16,821 nt of DNA. Source: an uncultured Anaerolineales bacterium. GTDB taxonomy: Bacteria; Chloroflexota; Anaerolineae; Anaerolineales; Villigracilaceae. Positions 8,117 through 15,466 of this stretch are shown here, piece by piece (the stretch's first letter is position 1; each line of letters opens with the position of its first letter). The stretch spans positions 1-16,821 of the forward strand of contig CALFXA010000042.1 of the NCBI GenBank assembly GCA_937928015.1, given 5' to 3'. The notes below the pieces were generated by a model. That model did not search any database. It was not told the DNA's origin and saw nothing but the letters and a program-made list of their open reading frames with translations. Both the position numbers and the translations under genes were made by a program.

Positions 8117-8125
8117 TGTTATAAT
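8117..8125 (+). promoter_or_regulatory. Extended -10 promoter for the E1-E2 operon
   Basis: TGTTATAAT is a perfect extended -10 element (TG, one base, TATAAT), 32 bases before the E1 start codon. No good -35 hexamer lies at the usual distance, which is normal for extended -10 promoters. The T/C-rich stretch just upstream holds two near copies of CTTTCATCTTT. Confidence 0.65.
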
Positions 8126-8157
8126 CCCCCTAAACCACTCTAATTCAGGAGAGAGAC

Positions 8158-10584
8158 ATGCCCAAAAAGAAGGGTAATGTTCGTATCGAGCTTCCCCTTT
8201 CAAAAGAAGAAATTCTCCGCGATTACCGCCTGGCCTATCAAAGCAGGCAGGCGTCCCTGATTGGTAGACGTGAAGTTCTGAGTGGCAAGGCAAAATTCGG
8301 CATTTTCGGCGACGGCAAGGAGCTGGCCAACCTGGCCATTGCCCGCGCCTTCCGCAAGGGCGACTGGCGCTCAGGCTATTATCGTGACCAGACCTGGATG
8401 TTCACCTTAGGCGTGATGAGCATCCAGGAATTTTTTGCCCAGCTATACTCCCACGCGGACCTGGCCCACGACCCCGCCACGGGTGGCCGCTCGATGAACG
8501 CCCACTTCGCCTCGCGTAACCTCAATCCCGACGGTTCCTGGCGCGACCAGACCCAGATGTACAACGTCGCCGCCGACGTCTCCCCCACCGCCGCGCAGAT
8601 GCCTCGCGCCGTCGGCCTGGCATATGCCTCCGTCCTCTACCGCGACCTCCCCGAACTGCTCAACTTCAAGAATTTCTCGAACAACGGTGACGAAGTCACC
8701 TTCGCCACCATCGGCAACGCCTCCACCGCCGAAGGCCTGTTCTGGGAATCGGTCAACGCCATTGGCGTGCTCAAGGCCCCCGCCGTGCTCACCATCTACG
8801 ACGACGGCTATGGCATCTCCGTCCCCAATCAGTTCCAGATGGTCAAGGAAAATATCGGGGCGCTTCTCAAAGGTTTCGAGCGCGACCCTGAAGCGCCGCC
8901 CGAAAAGGCCGAGCGCGGCTATGACCTGTACACCGTCCCCGCCTGGGATTATCCCGCCCTGCTCGAAACCTACCGCTCCGCCGCCGACATCGCGCGCGAA
9001 TATCACATCCCTGCCCTGGTGCATGTCGTCGATGTCACTCAGCCGCAGGGACATTCCACCTCGGGCAGCCACGAGCGTTACAAGTCGCCCGAGCGCCTCA
9101 AGTGGGAACAGGAATTCGACTGCGTGACAAGGATGCGCCGCTGGATTTTAGACAGCGCCATCGCCACGGACCCCGAGCTGGTCGCCGTTGAAAAAGAGGA
9201 TCAAGCCTCAGTGGAGCGATTCCGCAAAGCAGCCTGGGACGCCTACCTGGCCCCGATGGAGGAAGAACGCGCCCAGGTCGCAGACATGTTCGAGGAGGTC
9301 GCCACCAGTCTGCCCCAACCGTTGACGCAGAACCTGCGTCAGTTGCGCGACCGATTGATCAGCCTGCCGTCCTTCACGCGGCGCGACATCCATGCGGCGG
9401 CGCATGAGACGTTGAGATTCCTGCGGACCGAGGGACATCCGTCCAAACAGGTGCTGGTCGAGTGGATGAATCAATATAACGAGGTCGGGGTCCAGCGTTA
9501 TGACGAACACCTGTATAGCGGGACCGCGCTCAAGGTCAAGGAAGTGCCGCCCGTCTACTCGGAGAAATCCCCCACTGTGATGGGCTTCGAGGTGGTCAAT
9601 GCCGCCTTCGACTCCATCCTCGGGAGCGACCCGCGCGTGGTCGGCTTTGGCGAGGACGTGGGCTTCCTCGGCGACGTCAACCAGGGTTTCAAGGGTATGC
9701 AGGAAAAATACGGCGCGCTGCGCGTGACCGATACGGGCATCCGCGAGGCCACCATCCTCGGGCAGGCCATCGGCATGGCCATGCGCGGACTGCGCCCAAT
9801 TGCGGAAATTCAATATCTCGATTATGTGCTGTACGCGCTGCAAATCATGAGCGATGACCTGGCCACGCTGCGCTGGCGCACGGCAGGCGGACAGAAGGCG
9901 CCTGTCATCGTGCGCACGCGCGGGCATCGGCTGGAGGGCATCTGGCACTCGGGCTCGCCGATGGCAAGCATCCTCCATCTGGTGCGCGGCATGTACGTGC
10001 TCGTCCCGCGTGACATGACCCGCGCGGCGGGCTTCTATAACACGCTGCTCAAATCGGACGAGCCCGCCATCATGGTCGAGGTGCTCAACGGCTATCGCGT
10101 CAAGGAGCGCCTGCCCGATAACATCGGCGAGATGTGCCTGCCGCTGGGCGTGCCCGAAGTATTGCGCGAAGGCCGCGACGTGACCGTGGTCACGTACGGC
10201 GCATGCTGCCGCATCGTCCTGGATGCGGCCGAGAAGTTGAGCAAGGTCGGCATCGAGATCGAGGTCATCGACGTGCAGACCCTGCTGCCCTTCGATATTC
10301 ATGGCAAGATCGTCGAGTCGCTCCAAAAGACCAATCGAGTATTGTTCGTGGACGAGGACGTGCCAGGCGGCACGTCGGCATACATGCTGCAAGAAGTTAT
10401 CGAAAAACAAGGTGGGTACTTCCACCTCGACTCTCCCGCGCGGACCCTCTCGGGCACGGCCCATCGTCCCGCCTACGGCAGCGATGGCGACTACTGGTCC
10501 AAGCCCAACGCAGAGTCGATCTTCGATGCGGTGTATGAAATGATGCGCGAAGTGGACCCTGGGCAGTACCCAGAAATCCATTAA
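8158..10584 (+). CDS. Fused alpha-beta 2-oxoacid dehydrogenase E1
   Basis: The ATG at 8158 follows AGGAGAGAG. The 808 residues are an E1 alpha domain (about 1-440) joined to an E1 beta domain (about 465-808), subunits that are separate in most organisms. The complex decarboxylates a 2-oxoacid with thiamine diphosphate and passes the acyl group to lipoyl-E2. In the alpha part, the thiamine/Mg site reads GNASTAEG (186-193) and DDGYG (215-219) where the textbook motif is GDG and NN. The spacing is normal, and His299 (QGHSTSG) fits the conserved loop histidine. In the beta part, GEDVG (Glu499) fits the cofactor-activating glutamate and EGIWHSG (His597) the active-site histidine. Fused E1s with a DDGYGISV motif occur in other bacteria such as Bacteroidetes. 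Substrate (pyruvate or branched-chain oxoacid) cannot be told from sequence. It shares an operon with E2, 77 bases downstream. Confidence 0.92.
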   Translation: MPKKKGNVRIELPLSKEEILRDYRLAYQSRQASLIGRREVLSGKAKFGIFGDGKELANLAIARAFRKGDWRSGYYRDQTWMFTLGVMSIQEFFAQLYSHADLAHDPATGGRSMNAHFASRNLNPDGSWRDQTQMYNVAADVSPTAAQMPRAVGLAYASVLYRDLPELLNFKNFSNNGDEVTFATIGNASTAEGLFWESVNAIGVLKAPAVLTIYDDGYGISVPNQFQMVKENIGALLKGFERDPEAPPEKAERGYDLYTVPAWDYPALLETYRSAADIAREYHIPALVHVVDVTQPQGHSTSGSHERYKSPERLKWEQEFDCVTRMRRWILDSAIATDPELVAVEKEDQASVERFRKAAWDAYLAPMEEERAQVADMFEEVATSLPQPLTQNLRQLRDRLISLPSFTRRDIHAAAHETLRFLRTEGHPSKQVLVEWMNQYNEVGVQRYDEHLYSGTALKVKEVPPVYSEKSPTVMGFEVVNAAFDSILGSDPRVVGFGEDVGFLGDVNQGFKGMQEKYGALRVTDTGIREATILGQAIGMAMRGLRPIAEIQYLDYVLYALQIMSDDLATLRWRTAGGQKAPVIVRTRGHRLEGIWHSGSPMASILHLVRGMYVLVPRDMTRAAGFYNTLLKSDEPAIMVEVLNGYRVKERLPDNIGEMCLPLGVPEVLREGRDVTVVTYGACCRIVLDAAEKLSKVGIEIEVIDVQTLLPFDIHGKIVESLQKTNRVLFVDEDVPGGTSAYMLQEVIEKQGGYFHLDSPARTLSGTAHRPAYGSDGDYWSKPNAESIFDAVYEMMREVDPGQYPEIH

Positions 10585-10594
10585 ACACAAAGGG

Positions 10595-10642
10595 CACGAA
10601 GGACACCAGGGAAAAGCTTCGTGCTTCTTTGTGTCCTTCGTG
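10595..10642. repeat. Inverted repeat in the E1-E2 gap
   Basis: CACGAAGGACAC at 10595-10606 is the exact inverse of GTGTCCTTCGTG at 10631-10642, with 24 bases between. The same arms can also pair in shifted form (GCACGAAG with CTTCGTGC). Sequences of this CTTCGTG...CCTTCGTG type are known to me as dispersed intergenic repeats in several bacterial groups. It sits inside the operon leader of E2 and ends just before the GAGGAG ribosome-binding site, so it could alter E2 expression. Confidence 0.6.
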
Positions 10643-10661
10643 GATAAAAAGAGGAGCGTTT

Positions 10662-11882
10662 ATGGCAACCAATGTATATGTCCCACGCTTGGGCGAAGGC
10701 GTCGATGAAGTCACCATCACCAAGTGGCTCAAGCAGGTCGGCGACTCGGTCCACGAGTTGGAACCGCTGCTCGAAGTCAACACCGACAAGGTCGACACCG
10801 AAATCCCCGCCCCCGCCTCGGGTGTGATTCTGCGCATCGCGGCGATGGAAGGCCAGCCCGCCAAGGTCGGGGAATTGCTGGCGGTCATCGGCGTAGCGGG
10901 AGAAGTGGCAGATGGCGGAAATGCTCCTGCTCCGATTACTGAAGAAAAGCCACAGGTCGAAAATCAAAGGACGGAACCATCTATGGTCAGTCGTCCACCG
11001 TCTATGGACCTCGGTTTCATCTCCCCGGTCGTGGCCAAAATCGCCGCCGAGCATGGCATGGACCTCAGCCTGGTGCGCGGCACGGGCATGAATGGACGCA
11101 TCACCAAGAACGATGTGCTGGCATTTGTCGGGAAGCGGGAAGCTGGAGTCGTTGCCTCGCCTGCCCAACCTTCAAACCTGCAACCTGCCAACCTTCCAAC
11201 TCAAGGCGACCAACTCATCAAACATACCGTCATCCGCAAGTCGATCGCCGAGCACATGGTGATGAGCAAGCGCACCTCGCCACACGTGCTGACCGTCATG
11301 GAAGCGGACATGAGCCGCGTGGTCAAACATCGCGCCGCGAACAAAGCGGCCTTCGAGCGCGACGGCGTCAACCTGACCTTCACAGCTTACTTCCTGTCTG
11401 CCATTGTGACGGGGCTAAAGGCCTATCCCACCGTCAACTCCTCGTGGACTGAGGAAGGGCTGTTGGTGCACAAGGCCATCAATCTCGGCATGGCCACCTC
11501 GCTCGGCGAGGACGGCTTGATCGTGCCCGTCATCAAGGGCGCGGACAATCTGTCGCTGCTGGCGATGGCCCGCGCGGTCAACGATCTGGCGGCCCGCGCC
11601 CGCAGCAAGAAACTGCAACCCGACGAAGTCAAGGGCGGCACCTTCACGCTGACCAATCACGGCGTGAGCGGATCGATCCTGGCCTTCCCCGTCATCAATC
11701 AGCCGCAATGCGGCATCCTCGGCGTCGGCGCGATGCAAAAACGCGTAGTTGTGATCGACGACGCCATCGCCATCCGCCCGATGGTGTATCTGTCCTTCGT
11801 TTTCGATCATCGCATTCTGGATGGCGCTTCCGCAGACTGGTTCCTGTCCAAGGTCAAGGACACACTGGAGAATTGGAGCTAA
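10662..11882 (+). CDS. Dihydrolipoamide acyltransferase (E2) of 2-oxoacid dehydrogenase
   Basis: The ATG at 10662 follows GAGGAG; an in-frame upstream start at 10629 lies in the repeat and is rejected. The 406 residues contain one lipoyl domain (1-78, lipoylated Lys43 in NTDKVDTE), a linker, a peripheral-subunit-binding domain (about 120-156, ISPVVAKIAAEHG to TKNDVLAFV), a second linker and the catalytic domain (about 185-406) with the HxxxDG motif (His383, Asp387, Gly388). E2 forms the core of the complex and transfers the acyl group to CoA. Both linkers have an unusual base composition: they look like short tandem or dispersed repeat DNA that stayed in frame. It is followed after one base by the methyltransferase, implying translational coupling. 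The exact acyl specificity is unknown. Confidence 0.95.
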   Translation: MATNVYVPRLGEGVDEVTITKWLKQVGDSVHELEPLLEVNTDKVDTEIPAPASGVILRIAAMEGQPAKVGELLAVIGVAGEVADGGNAPAPITEEKPQVENQRTEPSMVSRPPSMDLGFISPVVAKIAAEHGMDLSLVRGTGMNGRITKNDVLAFVGKREAGVVASPAQPSNLQPANLPTQGDQLIKHTVIRKSIAEHMVMSKRTSPHVLTVMEADMSRVVKHRAANKAAFERDGVNLTFTAYFLSAIVTGLKAYPTVNSSWTEEGLLVHKAINLGMATSLGEDGLIVPVIKGADNLSLLAMARAVNDLAARARSKKLQPDEVKGGTFTLTNHGVSGSILAFPVINQPQCGILGVGAMQKRVVVIDDAIAIRPMVYLSFVFDHRILDGASADWFLSKVKDTLENWS

Positions 11883-11883
11883 C

Positions 11884-12504
11884 ATGACCAACTTCGATGA
11901 ACGTGCCAAAGAATGGGATTCCGATCCCATGAAAGTAGAACGCGCCCGCGTGGTGGCAGACGCCATCCGCAAGAGCGTGCCGCTCACGGCGGATATGTCC
12001 GCGCTGGAGGTGGGCTGCGGGACAGGGCTGCTCAGTTTCGCCCTGCAAGCGGACCTCGGTCCGATCACCCTGGCCGACACCTCGCAGGGCATGCTGGATG
12101 TGCTGGCCGAGAAGATCGCCGCTGCGGGCGTGACCAACATGCGCCCCGTCAAACTGGACCTGACGACTGATCCCCTGCCCACCGAGCGCTACGCCATCAC
12201 CTACTCCCTGCTGACTTTTCATCACGTCCACGACACGCAGACCCTGCTCGAAAAATTCCATGCGGTGCTTGAGCCGAACGGCATCCTGCTGGTGTGCGAC
12301 CTCAACAAGGAAGACGGCACCTTCCACACCGACGGCACCACCGATGTTCATCTTGGCTTTGATCGCGCGGAACTGCAAAAGCGGACGGAAGCGGCTGGCT
12401 TTGGCGAGGTCACGTTTTCGACGCCGTACGTGATCAGGAAAGAGATCAAGGATGGAACCGAAAAGGAATTCCCCCTCTTCCTGATGTCGGCCCGTAAGAG
12501 ATGA
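11884..12504 (+). CDS. Class I SAM-dependent methyltransferase
   Basis: The start lies one base after the E2 stop, and its ribosome-binding site lies in the end of E2 (TTGGAGC). The 206 residues have the SAM-binding motif LEVGCGTG (41-48), the acidic motif ADTSQGML after strand 2, and LTFHHVHD, typical of the UbiE/Methyltransf_11 group. The N-terminal NFDERAKEWD fits small-molecule methyltransferases that act on quinone or other metabolites. The substrate is not evident. Coupling to E2 suggests shared expression, but not necessarily shared function. A strong palindromic terminator begins five bases after the TGA stop, ending the operon. Confidence 0.9.
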   Translation: MTNFDERAKEWDSDPMKVERARVVADAIRKSVPLTADMSALEVGCGTGLLSFALQADLGPITLADTSQGMLDVLAEKIAAAGVTNMRPVKLDLTTDPLPTERYAITYSLLTFHHVHDTQTLLEKFHAVLEPNGILLVCDLNKEDGTFHTDGTTDVHLGFDRAELQKRTEAAGFGEVTFSTPYVIRKEIKDGTEKEFPLFLMSARKR

Positions 12505-12508
12505 CTGC

Positions 12509-12538
12509 AAAGGGCGATGTACATCGCCCTTTTATTTT
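12509..12538 (+). terminator. Rho-independent terminator of the E1-E2-methyltransferase operon
   Basis: AAAGGGCGAT at 12509-12518 pairs perfectly with ATCGCCCTTT at 12523-12532, with loop GTAC. TTTATTTT follows. This is a textbook terminator directly after the methyltransferase stop. Confidence 0.88.
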
Positions 12539-12543
12539 CCCCA

Positions 12544-12572
12544 TTGAAATAGAACTTATGTTCTGATACAAT
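12544..12572 (+). promoter_or_regulatory. Sigma-70-type promoter of the dienelactone hydrolase gene
   Basis: TTGAAA at 12544-12549 and TACAAT at 12567-12572 are separated by 17 bases, and TG at 12564-12565 makes it also an extended -10. Transcription would begin at about 12579, leaving a leader of only about 12 bases that is almost entirely the ribosome-binding site. Confidence 0.75.
12552..12563. promoter_or_regulatory. Palindromic operator candidate GAAC-N4-GTTC (LexA-like)
   Basis: GAACTTATGTTC (extended to AGAAC and GTTCT) lies between the -35 and -10 boxes, where a bound repressor would block polymerase. GAAC-N4-GTTC is the core of the Gram-positive-type LexA box, and I recall reports that green non-sulfur bacteria share it. 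Flanking bases match the full consensus poorly, and the gene downstream is not a known SOS gene. Confidence 0.4.
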
Positions 12573-12590
12573 TCTCACAAGGAGATGATC

Positions 12591-13244
12591 ATGCGATCCG
12601 ATATCCAACTCAAGGTGAACGACCAAACCGCCGCCGCTTATTTATCCGCGCCCGATGGCGGCGGACCCGGTGTGCTCGTGCTGCATGCCTGGTGGGGCCT
12701 CAAACCCTTCTTCAAACAAGTCTGCGACCGACTGGCCGAGCAGGGCTTTACCGCGTTTGCGCCCGACCTGTATCAGGGTCGCGTCGCCAAGACCATCGAC
12801 GAGGCCAAAGCGTTCATGGAACAAAATGACTTTGAATTGATGGGCGCGACCGTCGAGGCGGCCGTGAAGTATCTCAAAACGCAGACAGGTGCCCCCCTGG
12901 GTGTCGTCGGTTTTTCGATGGGCTCGGGCTGGGCGCTGGCAGTTGCCGCCAACGAACCAGACGTCAAGGCCCTGGTCCAATTCTACGGCGCGGGCGAGGC
13001 AGACTATAGCCAGATCAAAGCGAAGATCCTCGGTCATTTCGCCGAAGTGGATGAGTGGGAACCGCTGCAATACGTCCGCGCGATGGAGGATGGGATGAAG
13101 GCCGCGGGCCTCGACGTTACCCTGAACCTCTACCCGAATGTCGCCCACTGGTTCGTGGAGGAGGATCGGCCCGAGTTCGACTCCGCCGCCTCCGCCCTGG
13201 CCTGGGAACGAACCTACGAGTTCTTGAAACAGAGTTTGAAATAA
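12591..13244 (+). CDS. Dienelactone hydrolase family protein
   Basis: The ATG at 12591 is preferred to the ATG at 12585 because it sits six bases from AAGGAG. The 217 residues form a compact alpha/beta hydrolase: LVLHAWWGL (oxyanion region), FAPDLYQG, GFSMGSGWA with nucleophile Ser109, FAEVDEW with Asp154 and NVAHWFVEE with His186. Classical dienelactone hydrolase has Cys as nucleophile; here it is Ser, as in many related carboxyl hydrolases. It probably hydrolyses a small ester or lactone, but the substrate is unknown. It is transcribed alone, from its own promoter with a palindromic operator candidate, and ends at a strong terminator. Confidence 0.93.
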   Translation: MRSDIQLKVNDQTAAAYLSAPDGGGPGVLVLHAWWGLKPFFKQVCDRLAEQGFTAFAPDLYQGRVAKTIDEAKAFMEQNDFELMGATVEAAVKYLKTQTGAPLGVVGFSMGSGWALAVAANEPDVKALVQFYGAGEADYSQIKAKILGHFAEVDEWEPLQYVRAMEDGMKAAGLDVTLNLYPNVAHWFVEEDRPEFDSAASALAWERTYEFLKQSLK

Positions 13245-13253
13245 TAAGCAAAC

Positions 13254-13285
13254 CTCCTTCTTTTACAGAAGGAGTTTTTTTTCTT
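13254..13285 (+). terminator. Rho-independent terminator after dienelactone hydrolase
   Basis: CTCCTTCT at 13254-13261 pairs perfectly with AGAAGGAG at 13267-13274 over a five-base loop, followed by eight T and CTT. It lies between convergent genes. Confidence 0.92.
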
Positions 13286-13399
13286 AAATATCACTGGAAA
13301 TCCTATTTTCCAGAACTCGTCTCAAAAATACTCTTGCTGGGCAAAAGCCCCAAATTTATGAGAGAATTTTAGATGCTGTAACCGTTTTTGAAATGATTT

Positions 13400-15070
13400 C
13401 TAGAAAGAAACAACCAGGCTTCCCATGCCAATGGTAAGCAGAACGCTGATAGTCACAGAGACAAGTGCAAGAATGACCCCAGAGGCAAAAAAGATTTGTT
13501 GTCTTTTGGGAGAGTGATCAAGGGCCCGGTAGCCGCGCCAAAAGGAAATGACACTCAACAAGAAAAACGAAGGAGTAAAGTCAAGCTGAAAACGCATCGC
13601 AGACCAAAAGTAAAGCAATAGCGTACCGACCGCCAGCAGGGATGAAACCCCCAAGGATCTCATGATCCAGAGAAGGAAATTCCATTCGTCCTTATCCCAT
13701 AATAATTGCTGACGTGGCCTCATTCCCAAGGAAAACAAAGCAAATATGGAAAATGGTGCCATGTACACAAGACCCGTTACGTGTTGCGCATTATATACAG
13801 ACGGAAAAGAATACCAGCTAAAGATGGGTGCTCTTAACCCCAGCACCGAATGAATGAAGGGAAACGCTGTCTCCGTATGAAAAGGTAACAGGAAGTAATT
13901 ATATATATTCTGAAGAATAAAACCAGGCATCAGAAGTTCTTTATAATAATGCTTAAGATCCGTGCCAGCCAGTTGGTAATACAACCCTGTCTCAGTTATG
14001 CTGCCAAAGCGGGCCCAGTTGTACCAACCAAGACCAATAAAGGCAAGTCCAAGAGGCACACCCAGTGCAACCAACCTTTGCAGGATTTCTTTCCAATCTT
14101 TGGTGTAGAAATGATACATACGGAACATACTCATAATGGCCAACCCTGCGATAGGAAAAGCCAGGATCAATCGGCTGGCAATCGCGAGGGCCCATAGAAC
14201 ACCTACAAACATCAAACCAAGAATCGACACAGGCGCTCTTCTCAGGACAAACAACAAGAGCAGAAAACCACCTATCAAAAAAAACTGTCCGCCCGCGATC
14301 GCAGCCTCATAGACGCGCGCACTGACTTTGTTTTCCAAGGAAAATGTCATGGGACCAGCCAGCCCTAGAAAAAGGATGGATAATAGCAGAATCGAACGGG
14401 GTAAATCTCGAAAAAAGCGGTCCCATACCACCAAGCACAAAATGTAAAGCAACAAGAACACGCCCATAATAAATCCAAAGGCAATTGAAATGTCCCCTAC
14501 GCGATCACCAATCAGCGGATTAAACAAGACTAAGATCAAGGCAGGTGTTGGCCCCCAATAGAGATAATATTCTCCCTGATAAAGAGAAGCATCGAGAAGT
14601 ACCGGTATCATTCCCCAAGTATGGAAATCATATGGGTTTGGAAGTTTCAACAGTTCAGGGTCTGGATGTGAAGCCAGATGGAGGCTACCGCTCAGAAAAC
14701 CCCGCGCTAAATCGGCATAATATTTACTTGGAGAATGCCAAGTGGTCCACGTGCCTGCGCTGACAACCCAAACATAAACAACCAGAACCAAAACCACGAG
14801 CGGAAAAGTATAGGAATACGGCCTAATAGCTGCGTAGCTTTTCTTAACATACAGCTCAATACCAGAAATCAATATCGTTATTCTCGAACCAAACAGTGAA
14901 AACGCTATGGGAGTTATAAAAATAAATACACCCACTACAACAATCATGACGCGCATCGCCCGCCAATCAGCATGAGTACTCACGCCTAACCGATTGGCAA
15001 AAAAACCTCCTGCTGCGATCGCCAAGCCAGCAAGAGCAAGTATAAAAGGATATATATTTTTTCTCATCAT
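13400..15070 (-). CDS. Polytopic membrane protein, GT-C glycosyltransferase-like
   Basis: Starts at ATG 15070 (a second ATG follows at once), TAG stop, 556 residues. About 12 hydrophobic segments are visible. After the third comes a large outer loop with YYADLARGFLSGSLHL, LPNPYD and DASLYQGEYYLYWGPTPAL. That series recurs in uncharacterised bacterial membrane proteins related to GT-C mannosyl/arabinosyl-type transferases, which use lipid-linked sugars. I do not see a clear catalytic Asp/Glu pair in the first loop, so the enzyme role is inferred from topology and this motif only. The gene is visibly richer in A and T than everything around it, and it is the only intact gene on the minus strand. 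That suggests it was acquired separately. No partner gene is adjacent. Confidence 0.7.
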   Translation of the reverse strand: MMRKNIYPFILALAGLAIAAGGFFANRLGVSTHADWRAMRVMIVVVGVFIFITPIAFSLFGSRITILISGIELYVKKSYAAIRPYSYTFPLVVLVLVVYVWVVSAGTWTTWHSPSKYYADLARGFLSGSLHLASHPDPELLKLPNPYDFHTWGMIPVLLDASLYQGEYYLYWGPTPALILVLFNPLIGDRVGDISIAFGFIMGVFLLLYILCLVVWDRFFRDLPRSILLLSILFLGLAGPMTFSLENKVSARVYEAAIAGGQFFLIGGFLLLLFVLRRAPVSILGLMFVGVLWALAIASRLILAFPIAGLAIMSMFRMYHFYTKDWKEILQRLVALGVPLGLAFIGLGWYNWARFGSITETGLYYQLAGTDLKHYYKELLMPGFILQNIYNYFLLPFHTETAFPFIHSVLGLRAPIFSWYSFPSVYNAQHVTGLVYMAPFSIFALFSLGMRPRQQLLWDKDEWNFLLWIMRSLGVSSLLAVGTLLLYFWSAMRFQLDFTPSFFLLSVISFWRGYRALDHSPKRQQIFFASGVILALVSVTISVLLTIGMGSLVVSF

Positions 15071-15094
15071 CCGCGCGATTATAAGCGATTATGA

Positions 15095-15100
15095 ATTATA
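15095..15100 (-). promoter_or_regulatory. Possible -10 box for the membrane-protein gene
   Basis: On the minus strand TATAAT (15095-15100) lies 25 bases before the start codon; a second TATAAT lies at 15078-15083. No convincing -35 at proper spacing was seen (TTGTGA is only 14 bases away). Confidence 0.3.
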
Positions 15101-15154
15101 CACAGGCCTTTTTATCACAACTTAAGAGGGTCTCCATTGCCGGCAGAATCCTTT

Positions 15155-15360
15155 TTACCAAATGAATATCCTCAACCAGGTCATGCCCAATGCCAGGGAG
15201 ATGATCGTGATAAGAAAGCCTGCCTTGGTGTATTCCCAGAATTCCAGCTTCACTCCTCGGCGGGCGGCGGATTCCGCCACGATCAGGTTGGTTACCGGCC
15301 CAAACATGGTCAGGTCCCCGCCAGCATGGACGCGGCCGCCAGTGTCAGCCAGCCTGTCGG
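15155..15360 (-). pseudogene. C-terminal remnant of ArsB/SLC13-type anion permease, frameshifted
   Basis: On the minus strand, one frame gives DLTMFGPVTNLIVAESAARR, continuing through GVKLEFWEYTKAG and ending MTWLRIFIW, then TAA. This is typical of the last segments of ArsB/NhaD/SLC13-like transporters. Upstream, the matching segment PTGWLTLAAASMLAG is in a different frame. The two join at 15316-15319, where one G seems to be missing from a G run. Nothing further upstream resembles the rest of a permease, so about 70 residues remain of a protein normally over 400. It is a decayed relic. Confidence 0.75.
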
Positions 15361-15466
15361 TTTCGAATTTCATGCAACTAATTGGCCGCTCCTTCATCTA
15401 CACAGAATGTCAAGACAAAAGTAGTAAAATTGCGGCACTTACTCAAAATCAACTCTGGAGAGTCAA

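Larger units (their letters stand above)
15071..15466. other. Gap between membrane-protein gene and E3
   Basis: This 396-base gap between divergent genes holds a permease remnant (15155-15360). The 15071-15154 part is AT-rich and probably carries the minus-strand promoter. The 15361-15466 part must carry the E3 promoter: TAAAAT at 15425-15430 is the best -10 candidate, without a clear -35, and GGAG at 15457-15460 is the E3 ribosome-binding site. No RNA gene was seen. Confidence 0.6.

Noticed and set aside
9208..10590. 460-codon minus-strand open frame opposite E1
   Set aside because: Shadow frame, rich in His/Gln/Arg/Ala and without any recognisable motif.
13055..13372. 105-codon plus-strand frame overlapping the end of the dienelactone hydrolase
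   Set aside because: Out of frame with the hydrolase and runs through its strong terminator; no recognisable domain.
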